Of a stretch of 64,000 bases of DNA, positions 25,230-37,700 are shown in pieces (positions within the stretch are counted from its first letter, which is position 1; each line of letters starts with the position of its first letter). Origin of the DNA: Prosapia bicincta (Eukaryota; Arthropoda; Insecta; Hemiptera; Cercopidae); contig JBAIZL010000005.1 in the NCBI GenBank assembly GCA_036971475.1, forward strand, positions 240,973,823 to 241,037,822, in the 5' to 3' direction. The notes under the pieces are model-generated. The model had not been told where the DNA came from. It ran no database searches and saw only the letters and a list, made by a program, of their open reading frames with translations. Made by a program: the position numbers and the translations under genes.

Positions 25230-27117
25230 GTGAAGATGGAATCAACAAATATTAATATTGCAAGCCGAGCATCAATCATCCATCGATACTGCAACGTACA
25301 CCGTAAGGTCACAAAACTTTCCCTTCATATCTCCTTCATTATACAGTGCCTAAAATATAAAATCACACCTAATTACGCCAAAATACACATTAAAAACAAA
25401 AATAACAACCCAGCTGCCACAAAAACCACACACCAAGCTCAAATACTCTACATTAAAAACATTTATACAAACAAAAAACGATTTCAACAAAATTGCTTAT
25501 AACTCATACCAACAGCTTACAATGGAACTACACTACATCGAACTGCAAGAAGTAGTAAATTTCACCAACAAACTAATTACAGACACAAAAAATAAAATAA
25601 AATTAGTACATAACACAAAAATACATAACCTCAAAAACGCCCAACACAGGTTATTAATGCAATACACGTTTTTCAACCCCCCCCTCCCCAGAACTATAAA
25701 CCTCACCAACACAACATTTTCAGTTAATGAATTAAACCTATTAGACAAAGGCATAAAAAACATAACATCACACCCAAATACAGCCAACAAAAATTCACCA
25801 AAACTCTAATATTAGATGTTGAAAATACAATCCAACATAACACACCAGTAGAACAACAAGATGCAATCAGACAGCAAATAAAACCAAAATTACCCAAATT
25901 AAACCCCCCAAAACAAACACCCAAGAATTAAAAGTAGCCAAATCCATCAAAAACAAAATTTAAAAAACATATTTTAACCATAACCAAAGCTGACAAAGGC
26001 ACATAAGGGTAATTATTAACAATAACGACCTCAACAAAAAAGTACACAACTTTATCCAAAATAACATCATTACACTAAAAGAAGACCAACAACATAATAC
26101 AACGCTCAAATCAAAGAAGCAATCAACAAAACAAAACTTATAATCCCACACTACACCAAAATGCACCTAAAACAAATAAAACCAATAGCCCCTAAACTAA
26201 ACTAAACGCCCTGCCCAAACTTCACAGACATCCCAATACGTCCACTAATCAACTACACAAGCACCCCTTCTAATCTTCTAGCCAAATTCCTCGACTAAAC
26301 TATCCGACACTATATAAAATTTAACAATCATTGTAGCATAAAAAATAGCCTAAATCTAATAGACAAAATAAAAAACGTAAATATCCCACACAATTCCACT
26401 TTAGTCTCTTTTGATTTATCAAATCTATATACAAACAACCCTATTCCAGAAACTATCAACATTCTCAAAAACATGTGTATAGACACAAATACATCACATA
26501 CACATATTAACAAAATCATCCACCTCACAAAATTAATCACATTTCAAAATTACTTCACCTACAATAACACATTCTACAACCAAAAAGATGGCCTACCTAT
26601 GGGCTCCCCTATAGTTAGCATCTTAGCAGAAACATTCATACACCATATTGAACAAAACGACATTTTACACAACAATAAATACTCAGATAACATAATTTAC
26701 TGGTACAGATATGTCAACGATATCATAACATTATATAAAGGTAACACACGCAGAGCACACATATTTCTAAAACACCTTAATTCCATACACCCAAAACTAA
26801 CATACACTATCGAAACAGAACAATAAAACACTCTCAACTTCCTAGACCTTACAATTAAACGAACAGACAAACAAACACATAAATTAAACATATACCGAAA
26901 ACCCACTAGTACCAATACAACCCTTCACAGCTCCTCAAACCACCCACACCAATATAAACTAGCTGCTTACAACACCATGATATATCGCCTGCTTAAAACA
27001 CCGTTAGACAAAGAAGAACACTACCAGGAGTTAAACACCATAAAACATCTAGCACAAACTAACGGATACAACCCAACAATGATTGACAAGTTATACAACT
27101 GCCTAAAAAAGGTGTGT
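25230..27117 (+). mobile_element. PLE copy 2: N-terminal region plus RT, no endonuclease
   Basis: Begins with a lysine/asparagine-rich N-terminal region (25230-25810). The RT fingers and palm follow, including GLPMGSPIVSILAETFIHHI (about 26590-26650) and the catalytic block WYRYVNDIITLYKG near 26700. The second position of the usual DD pair is D but the first is N, so the active site is damaged. Copy 2 stops at 27117, within the linker between RT and endonuclease, against LINE sequence. With copy 1 it forms one circularly permuted element with terminal redundancy, the partial-tandem arrangement known for Penelope and relatives. Multiple stops: inactive. Confidence 0.85.
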
Positions 27118-28985
27118 TGAGGTACTTTTCTACAACATACTTTATATGGGGCCTACACCTGAGTTTTGGGTCCAGCACCACTCCCAACAATTTTGGATTT
27201 GAGTTGTGTTTAATATCTCTCCCATTTATGGTGAGTTTAGGGGGTAAAATTGGCTAAATGACTTTGTCGAGAGAAAAATGAACATTCGGTTTTTTCCGTT
27301 GAAATTTTTAAAGACCACTTTGTATTCCAGTTTGATATGGCAACAAAGGCTGCTTTAATTCTTTCTCTTGGTCTTTGGCTGTAATCCATATAGTTTGGTC
27401 ATCGGCATAAGACATGCCATGGACATCACAAGTGAGACTGCCGGTCAGGTCATGTAGAGCTATGTTGAAGAGACTAAGACAAATAATTCCACCTTGTGGA
27501 ATTTCGTTTTCAACTGCATACTCCAATGAGACAGCGTCATTAACCAAAACCACTATGCGGCGGTTCAGTAAAAAGTTGGTAACAAATTGCAACATTTTCC
27601 CTCTAATACCAAGCTTCATGCACTGGAGGATGATAGTTGGATGAGGTATTCTATCAAATGCAGCTTCAAAGTCAATCATTACTGCTGTAGTAGACATCTT
27701 CTTGTTAAAGCCTTCATAGATCTCATTTGTGAAGAATAGGAGTGCATCTGTCATGCTATGTTGGCGTCTAAAGTCAAACTAATGTTTACATAGCAAATTG
27801 TTTGTTTCAAGTCTCCATGAGAGCCGATTGTTGACTAGACGCTCCATGAGCTTGCCCAGGCATGACATTAAAGAAATTGGGCGGTAAGAGCCAGTTGACG
27901 ATGCAACTTTCCCGGGCTTTAGAAGGGGGATCAATTTGGCAGTCTTCCATTTTTTCGGAATGTTACCTGAGGCCCATACTAGGTTCAACAATGAGAGGAT
28001 TTTTGTTTTCATTTCCATAGAGCAGTGAGTTAACATCTCATTATGAATATTATCTTTAATAATAGGAGCTGCACTCTTTAATTTCTTAATACCATCCATC
28101 AGTTTAGTCATGGATGATCTTCGGGGTCGGCCCAATGAAATAGTAGTTCCATTCTACAGGTTAAAAATTGTTCCTCCCTTGATAAATATTTAGACCAAGA
28201 TATTCTGCAGCCTGATTTTTCCAAGTAGCATTTACCAAATTCTTCAGCTTTATCCTTATCATTCAATAGCTGAGACCATCTTGACTCTTAATGGCATTTA
28301 TCTTTTTTGATGTTTCTCCATTTGTCACCTTAAACCTCTTCCAGACTCTACTTGAAGGAGTATTAATATTTATGGATCCAATGAACTCTCTCCAGGATTT
28401 TCTCTTGGCCTCAATGACAGCTCTACGTAGGTTAGCGTTGCACTTATTGTATTCAATCCTATTTGAACTTATCCTAGATTTTTTCCAACACTTCCGAGCT
28501 TTAATCTTTTTTAAACGGTCACTACCCAAGTCCTGACCAATATGCCAATTGGAAATTTTTCCCCACAAGAATGGAGAAGCTATAGTTAAGTCCAACATGC
28601 TCAAACGTCCAGTCGAGGCAGACTGATATGTAGGTACAAATTGTGTGTTTACCAAGTACGATTGCTGTTAAGGAGCCAACTGTACAGTAATGGTCCGTTA
28701 TGGTTTTCACTGCCTTTGTTCCAGCTGTGGTGCTTACTATTTAAGTCTCCAACCACCAGAACCTTGTCATCTAAGGGTAGTAGTTTGTCAAGATCACTAA
28801 AACTGATTCGTTGATCAGGGATGTAAATGTTGAATAGGGTAAACAAACAGTCATTGTTTATTCTTATTTTAAATTTAGTAAGTTCAAAGTTGTTTTGGAC
28901 AATGACTTCTTGCTCCTCCACAGTAATGAAGTTGTGAACCAAAGTCAGTAAACCACCTCCTCTTCTATCCCCTCTTGAAAGATTG
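27118..28985 (-). mobile_element. Non-LTR retrotransposon (jockey/I-like LINE), truncated at both ends
   Basis: In minus-strand order: the end of an apurinic-type endonuclease domain with KVLVVGDLNSKHHSW (about 28730-28775), a linker, then reverse transcriptase. RT landmarks are GSYRPISLMSCLGKLMERLV (about 27840-27900), AVMIDFEAAFDRIPH (27645-27690), PQGGIICLSLFN and the catalytic SYADD (about 27400). After a frame shift the connection region continues with a KTE motif and LGVVLDPKL to 27120. Upstream gag-like ORF, 3' end and poly(A) are missing. At least two frame breaks and an in-frame stop are visible. It abuts the PLE at 27117 and the jerky-type element at about 28985. Confidence 0.85.
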
Positions 28986-31730
28986 AAACTTTAGAGAATA
29001 AGAATACAATGTACTCAAAATCACAGTATGTTCTAAAGTTAGACAGTATAACAAAACAACAATGTTATATGTAGTTCTAAACTAAGTAGGTTTATAAAAG
29101 CCTGTTATGTTTTTTATCGCAAAGAAGAAGACTTCTCTGTTGAAGCAAAATTATGCCAACGCCTCAGAAACAACATATTCACTAGGGTCGAGATTTACTG
29201 TTGTTCTACGTACTGTAACGGTACATCAAAGGCAGCTGTAGCGTCTGAGTGGAATACCTCTGCTCCCTGACATCATCTTCTTTACCTTCACTCTCGTCCA
29301 AGATGTCAGGTTCTTTCAAAACAATTTCAATAATCTGCATCCACATCATTTATATTTGCGTCATCACATCCAGAAATATTTTGTAACAGCTCCTGCACCT
29401 GTACAACATTGTTTCTGTCTGCATGTTGATTTTTGATTTCTTTGTACAGGATTTTGTCAACTGTAGATTTCCATGATTCTGCCGTACAATAAATTACATC
29501 TTTAATATTTATGGTCTTGAGCTTTTGAATCAATGACAGTATTTTGTTTTTATCTTCCAGTATTTGCCTTAATAACGTTTTTCTGTAAGTACACATTGAT
29601 CCATGGGCTGGATGAAAGGGGTTACATTGGGTGGTAGGAAAACGGCATTTATATTTCCACAAACTAACTCGTCGTGTGAGGGATATTAAGTTTCATTGTC
29701 TAGAAAAAGTAAGGCATGAATTAGTAAGCCATTTTCTTTACAAAGCCGAATGGCTTTGAGAACAATGTGGGTATCAAACCTCCCTTAAATAGTTGTGAGG
29801 TCATCCAAGCATTGTTGGAGTTTTTGTATGTGACAGATGAGTCATTTACATTTAGGTTTTTGAATGGCCTTGGTTTTGTTGCCCCATAAGAGGGAGTTTA
29901 TGATTTATTGCAGCATTACTACAGGCTAAAACTCTTGCTCTTTCCTTTCTTTTTTTTAAACTTTGGTGCTTTTTTTCTACTTTAGTACTCAGACATTTTT
30001 GCAATGTCATAAAGTTAAGGCCAGTCTCCTCCACACTATATAATTGCTACAATGAATAGTTTCCTGGATTAATCAGATCAGCAAATGTATTTAAAAGTTC
30101 AGTTGCAGCAGCCTCATTAACGATAGCTCCCCAGTAACGGCTAACATACTGACATACGCCATGACACTTCCATAAACGATCTAGCCAGCCTGTGCTAGCA
30201 GAAAAAGAGTTGTCTCCATTCGTTAATTTATTTAATTGTATTTTTTTGTTAATCAAGATCCAACTAATCGAGATACCTTTCCTTTCTTTTGAGAAAACCA
30301 AACAAATAAAGCACTATCAAGTTTCTCCAGAGGTGTGGCTTTCGCTGTTTGACGGAATTCAGTACACTTACTTGTACCATATTTTTAGCGTTTTAGGATA
30401 CTCAGTAGCTTTTTAACACTGTTTAGTACGTTGTATTTCATAATTATGTTTATTGTATTAATAACTTCGAGGCCATCCCTAAATTACGTAACGCTAAAAT
30501 GGATGATTTTTAACTCCCCATCCGTAACGAACCGGTAAAGCTAGTACCAACCCCCCCCCCCATAATTACGTAACGTAGTCTTGTCCTTCTTTACTGAGTA
30601 AATTGTTTTGAATGCCGAATTTTTAGGTCAAAAAAGAAGTACATTAAATGTGCCAAAAAATATAAAGTTAATAATATAATAAAACATTTTTAAAAAATGG
30701 TTAAATAAATATAACAGGAATAAGAAACAATTTTTTTTTTCAAATACTGTATGTGACCTCACGTATACTGGAAAACATACCAAAATTATAATAGGTTATG
30801 TATAAAGTTAAGTCAATACTAATTTGAATATAAATTAAAAATATTGTTTTATAAAAATGTGACATGAATTTAAACGCAAAGTGATAACTCATTTGTAACA
30901 TTGTCTGAAGTCTATTCATCTTCCTACAGAGTAGTCATGAATGCCACGATAGATAATACTGGTGCTGCGAGCTTCAGAAAAAGATATGTATTCATAATAA
31001 GCCTAATTCTAAAATAGATCAAACTCAGCACATTGTTTATAAATACTATAAATTTCAAAAATTTACAAACAATGTCATTTTATGTCGTGTTCGGACCAGG
31101 GAAATCAGAAGTCCATCAAACTTGGTTATGGGCAGTACGGAACAATACAAATTTTGTACCCCACAAGATCAGTCATGACCAAGTGCTACTTAGTTTTGGT
31201 GTACTTCTGAGTTCACTGGTTCGACCTGAAATGATTTTGCCATCGAATTAGAAAAAATATGTTTCATTAAAAACTGTTACTGATGAGTAACAACTGGCGC
31301 TTTAGTTGATACACGAAGATTGTGGTACATGTCTGTACACACACTGTTTACTGTGGCCAAACCACACTCGAGGTTACGGTTTGTCACATTTTTTCTCCAA
31401 TAATGCTCATAAATAGGAAGTTAAATAGAGTACTTTAAATAAATGTTTTTTTTTTGTAAATAGATTATATTTGAGTTCATTATTAATATTAAGTACATTT
31501 TACTTAATCAAAAGTTAAAATGGGGCCAGTTTATTAAATAAAGAGATTTTATTGTAGTCAAAAATGAAAATGCAAGTTATGTAACGCTACTGAATACCCC
31601 TTCCTCCTTCCGTAACGATAGACGTAACCCCCTCTACCCTCTTGCAGCGTTATGTAATTTAGGGATGGCCCCTTTGCTCAATCCGAAACGGGTAAGGTCC
31701 TAATCATTTCGGACTATCGGTACTCCACTG
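28986..31730 (-). mobile_element. Pogo/jerky-type DNA transposon, degenerate, with nested insertion
   Basis: The 5' terminal inverted repeat begins at 31730 on the minus strand (CAGTGGAGTACCGATAGTCC), next to TA. Transposase remnants follow at about 30390-29300: LEKLDSALFVWFSQKKGK, the CENP-B-type DNA-binding helix SASTGWLDRLWKCHGV, then DDE motifs EETGLNF (first acidic residue), NAAINHKLPL, LLFLDNET (second) and FLPPNVTPFIQPMDQ. Frame shifts and stops interrupt it. The C-terminal acidic tail reaches about 29300. No matching 3' terminal repeat was found before the LINE, so that end is probably lost. Confidence 0.8.
30471..31670. mobile_element. Unclassified DNA transposon, non-autonomous, nested
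   Basis: The termini are inverted: GGCCATCCCTAAATTACGTA at the left and GGCCATCCCTAAATTACATA read inward at the right, continuing AACGCT in both. Subterminal TTACGTAACG-like and CCGTAACGA motifs recur near both ends. The interior (~1.2 kb) has no transposase. It sits between the 5' repeat and the coding part of the jerky-type element, so it inserted later. The target duplication could not be settled. Confidence 0.75.
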
Positions 31731-34700
31731 TATCAATTTAGGGATTCAAATCACCTTAGATACTTGGAGATGGGAGACATATATAGGGCTGAATCCTAAT
31801 ATACCCTTAATGGAAAACATGATACAGGTGTAGTTTCAACATAACTTACATTTTAAAACAAATCATGTTGTCTGTAAACCCCAGCAAATATCACTGAAGG
31901 TGCCATTGTAGTTCTATATATATTCAATCTGATTGTCCTTCCTTAACCTTATTTTACCTTGAATGTAGGCCATTAATGACATTAATCTTATATTTACAGA
32001 CTTTTAGATATTCAAATTATAGATCTGTTGTCTACAATTCATACTTTAAATTTGTTTTAAGCAAATATGACTTAGACAGAATGTTTTCATTGCCTTGTAT
32101 GTTTGACCTTTCTCTATTTCAAAATTAAGTATCATTTCTTTAACAGAACTTTGTCCATTGGCTGGTTAGAATAAAATTTGATATTTGCCTGTAAATTTCA
32201 ATAGGATGGATCTTTTCAACATTCATAAAAATTATGACTTTCTGGCACAGTTTGGAGAATGTTTAGTTTGACTCTTTTATTTTATAGATCCGTAAATAGA
32301 AGATATAACATTTTTTCTACTAGGCCTTGATCAAATAAGGTTGAGAATTTAATAAAATGGTGGCACTCACAACAGCCGCCATTGAAGCCAAGGGTTATTT
32401 ACTTTTTGAATGAACCTCATAAAAGACACAATTTTTGTATCAAGAAAGGGAATTATAAAAAAAAACACATAAATAATATAATGTTATATTTTATAATAAA
32501 CTGAACTGACAGAAAACAAGTTTTTTATAAATATTAAGACAGTTACATAATTATTGCTTCATTTTATAATATTTCATCCTTACTATATTTGACTATGTAA
32601 ATATACAAATGGATAAGTTTTACAGACAGTTTACTCACTAAAGATTTCTTCCATGAAAATAATAAACTCCAAAAACAAATACATTTGGAATTCATTACTT
32701 TATACTTAATGAACACATATTTAGAATACTAAGTACCTTTCTTATGGTACAAAACATTTTCTAAATACCTCTTTGGGGAAAAGGTCTGTGCTATCAATGA
32801 CCGGAAAACTTTTCACAAATCAGTAAAACTTGGGACAACACAGTATCTGGAAGACAAGAGTGGCATTATTACAGTTTAGATGAATTCATTGTTTTTTTTT
32901 ATAGTAAAATTATGTATTCAAACCACCAAAGTAATCAATTACTCTTTTAGAATGTCACATTGTGATCTCAAAACTTTTTGAAAAGAATTAAGCCACATAT
33001 GCTGTAGACTAGTAAAAACACAATCAACATAAAGACCCAGTATCACTTTACACTATTATAATAAATTGGCTTCATCGCTGTACATGCTTATTTTACAATG
33101 ATAAATAATAGTTTTGATTTAAACAGTCATATTTTCAAACTATTTATATATTTAATATATACATAGAAATTGAAATTATGTAATAAATAATAAATACAAC
33201 ACAAATTATATGATTTGTGTCAATTGAAATTTTACAGAATACAGCCTTAATTTAAGAAATTCCCTTAAAAAAACACTGCCCCCGCTAAGAGAAAAATATA
33301 ATTCTGAAATCACAACATAACCTTTAAAGTTTTCCTCACACAATACTCTCAAGGACACCGTAACAAAATTTGCGCAGTGATATAAAAAGTTGTTTATTAT
33401 TATTAACAATAATTCCAAAATACCTTGATATTAGCAAAACTACTATTTACTTTATATTTAGAAATTATGTAATATATTGCATAATTAAGATTACAATTTT
33501 TAAACTGTATTTGTACAATTTATTTACAAAAAATACATTATAAAGTATGAAGCCAAAACTAAATTTGGCAACTTCAGAAGGAAGACTTTGAACAAAAATA
33601 CTAAAATTTCACATATTAACAATTTAGTTATTAAAAAAATATATTGAACGGGTACATAAATGTAAATCAAGGATTGGAACTAAAACAAGTATAAAATTTA
33701 AAACACAAAAACACACCTGAAATTGAAACACGCATATTAAACAAACTAACACAACCAAATATTTTTTTACAATCTGAAAAATATATTGAAAGCATTTAAC
33801 ATCAATTTCAATCAACGGTATTGGGTGAATGAAAATAATTACAAATAAATATAAGTAAATATCAATCTAATTTTAGTTAACTAACATGTAAAATGGTATA
33901 CGTGACTTATAAATAAATTTTATAACAGACAAAACACAATATTTGGTTTTGGCTGTTGAAATATTTACCATTAAAATGCAATAAAAAAGTGTCTAAATAA
34001 TTGTTGGAATTTTTATTGGAATACATATAACTAGTGTCCCTCTTTAAAAAGTTATTTTGATTAAAAATATAGGAGAAAGGTACAAAAATGAAAAGAAATA
34101 TATCTGCAGTTTTATTGTATAATTTAGTGATGGATGTTATAAAATTAGTAAAAACATAATAATTTGGAAACTGTGTAAATGGATGGTAATTAAAATGCAT
34201 GAATTTTGTTAAGCATATAATCGGCAGAACTTTAAGTTTTAACTTAACAACTTGACATATGAATTATAAGTTCAGGAAGTCTAATTTAAGTTCATATGCA
34301 CCAATTAAAAAATATACTTTGTACAAGCTAAGCACTTACAATGTGTAATTGTTTTAATTTTACAGAATTAGATAAATTATTAATACTAAACATAAAACAT
34401 AGTATAACTTTGTTAAACTGTACTAACTGTGATCATAGGGAAAGGATAATTAACAAATCTGAGTAATAAGCAATAAATAAATATATATAGTAATGAGAAC
34501 AACTACTTCTGCTTGAAAATTGTATTTAATGCACTGAAACAAAATTGTACAGTATAAAGTTTAACTTGAAAAGTAGCTTAAAAATGAAATATTTAGCAGT
34601 AGGAAGGTTATGTTTGTTAAGAGAAGTTTAATTTGACTTTTATACACACAAGTTTTGTTATTTCTTGCTATTCGCAATAAAGTTTGTTTTTCTGGTGTAG

Positions 34701-37700
34701 CAGTTTTGAAAAATAATTTTTGCAGCTCCAATAAAAAAGTATTCTTGAACGAAGAATTGAAAGTATCATTCATCGTTGTATTTTTGTAAAAAACAATGAT
34801 TACAGTTTTTCAGTTCACAGCAATTTTTCTAAGCATTGTTTGATAAACTGTATGCCAATTTCCCTTTTTTCTCTTTTCAACTGAATTGTCAATCTTTGAA
34901 GTTTTGACTTGAAAACATCTGAAAAAAGTTGAATTCCATCTGCATTATAAATTTGGTTATGTGTAAATTTTTCTGCCATAACAAACTGTCCATTTTTTAA
35001 ACATTACTTAAAATGCTCATTCCAGTCATTGTAAGTTGATAAATTCTATTTACGTTTTTACAATATTTCAGCAACCTATGGTTATCAATGAGGTTTATGT
35101 TATCTATGACATTTGTTATTTAAGCTTCAAATTTTTGTACCATTATCATGACAATGCCACACCATACTTATGATTTGAACTTTATCACATATATGATGAT
35201 CTGTTCATAGTTTCATTTTAAATAAAATTGGCTCCTATAATTTGAACACTATCTTTATAAATAATTTTGAAGCAATTTATTTTTATTGTTCAATCTAATC
35301 ACACACTATTGTTGAGTTACTGAACCAACTCATGATTTTAAACATATTTTAATAGGTTTTCTTTGAAAAATCAATTAATTCCATATAACCTTTTTCCATT
35401 AAAATAATAACTTTTCCTATTGCCTCAATAACATTTTGAACTAGTATATATTTCAGAGTGCGTATTACAAATCACTATGCACTTTGAGAATTTTTAAATT
35501 AAAAAAATGTGTAGTTTTAACTAACGAACAATAGAAAAGCAAGTTTTTTTTAACACTTTGTAACTGCTAAGATAATGTGCTTGGAGTTGGGTAGATAGGT
35601 AGGGATGAATTAAAGGTCAAATGTTCCTCAACAATGCTCTATGTCATTTCCAGTGAGAGAGCAACACAAGTGTCCACCATTGTTACTATACTGTCCATTG
35701 TAATTAAAACATTCATTGTAAATTTAATCACACAAACTGAACATTTGATATATCATTAAAATGAAAGAAGACTGCACTAAAAGAATATGTATACAAGAAG
35801 ATGATATGGATAACTTTATCTAGAGACTTCAAGAAAAACAAAGAAATTAATTTGGTTCTTTTCCCTCTTCGTAGAAAATTATGATACATCAAATAAACTT
35901 TAACTACATCTAATGTAATAGAAGAATAGAGGAAAAACTGATGCAAATAAAACTTTAGAAAAAATTCAAGGAAAAAACATGATGCACAACAAAGCAATAA
36001 GAAACAAATTAGTAGAAAGACTTTTGGAAATGTTTATAAAAAAAATGACACTTTTCCATAATTTATGAAACTTGTCTAAAATTCATTTACTTTAAGTGGA
36101 TGCATAATTCTATTTAATATATTGAATAGGTATGTTTTCCTGTATTATTTGGTTGAATTTAGATACACCTAATTTCTCATCACTAACTTAAATAATCTAC
36201 TTGGCCCTTGGCACTCCACTGTTGGCTATAAACCGGCAATAATATGCATTTGTGCTGTATTCTGAAGGAGCAGAATACCTGGCAATCTTTTTGTCATATC
36301 CACTCAGAAGCCGAGTATAACTTGATTTTTTCCTGGCGTTACACTTCGAAATTGGTTATACTAGCTGTGGAGTTGAAGTAACTTTGTACAAAACGTTTTT
36401 TTACTATGTTGTTGGTTCCGGTAAAAGCTATTAATAAAGCAACACATTCTGTCTTACCTTTGTGTTCATACACAACTACTAAGTTTTAAGAGCCTGATTG
36501 CAGAATAAATTATTCATTTGGTTTGAATTTTAAATCTTAGTAGTGATGAAGTTTGTTTTAAAGCATCTCTTTATTTATTATTTATCCCCATCAATCATGT
36601 TCTGCATGTAGGAATATATTTTGAGAATTTTCATGCCAAATGGAAATATAAATTAAATGATTAAATTTTTATAAATTATGTGATTTGTTTACATGTAAAA
36701 ATTGAACTTGTAATTTAATCTATCTTTTACTAATAAAAGATGTTGTATACTTAAAAAATATTAATTATTTAAAGCTTTTTTAAATAGCAGGGTAACTGCA
36801 TGAATACATGTGTTAAAATCCATCAGAGTAGTCTTGCAGACAAGTCTTGGAGAAGATCCGGTTAAACACCTAAGCTGGTTTACACCTGAGTTCAAAGTGC
36901 CATGCTAAACAAGTGTTCTCATTGTCTGAGTGCAAAATTTAACCTTATTTATTCCTTGTAAAAGCCTCATATCAACTGTGAATCTAAAAGGTCCTAGGTT
37001 CATTATGAATATATTATAGTTATCCTGTTTATACCATCAAATATTTACAGGTTTTACTTTCTATTTTATAGTAGGTGTAAAGAAACGTTTCCTCTAAAGT
37101 TGTTATTTAATGTAATAACATGACACTGAAGATACATCTAAAACATAAAATTAGTACATAAAGCATACAACTTGCAGTACATAAAATCAATTTTGATTAA
37201 ACAAGTTATCTCAATTATTTCAAAAGTCAACACACTGTGGTAAATATAAATAGCTCAGAATTCTGAATAGCAACGTATACAGCATTCACACCATCAAATA
37301 TGGGTTAAAGGTGTCACAATGGGTTGGAAATGGTAGCAATACTGCAGGACTGCCTTATTGTTTGCTTAAAAAAAAAACCTCTTTCATAAAATTTTAGTAT
37401 TCTAAAAAAAGTAGTAAATATTTTTTTAGACACGTTTTTAAAGCATTTAGATAAGACAAATAAAGATAGCTGCAAATAACAAAGTGATCTAAAGTAACTT
37501 TAAAATTATATTTGGTAATTGTTCATTGCAGTACCAACTGATTCTAAGAAACTGGAGCTTATATATTTTCTAAAAAGCTTAAAAACTATATTACTTATAA
37601 TTAATTACAATTTTTTAAATATATAAAACCTGTATATTTATAATAATCTTATAACTTTAAAATTTATATTTAATTAACAATTTGGCACTCACACAGAAGG

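Noticed and set aside
25533..25790. Minus-strand frames across the PLE at 25.5-26.9 kb
   Set aside because: Shadows of the plus-strand PLE reading frame.
32345..32400. ATG-bearing GC-rich patch with GTGAGTG on the minus strand, like a first exon
   Set aside because: Only a few codons, no downstream exon and no promoter seen.
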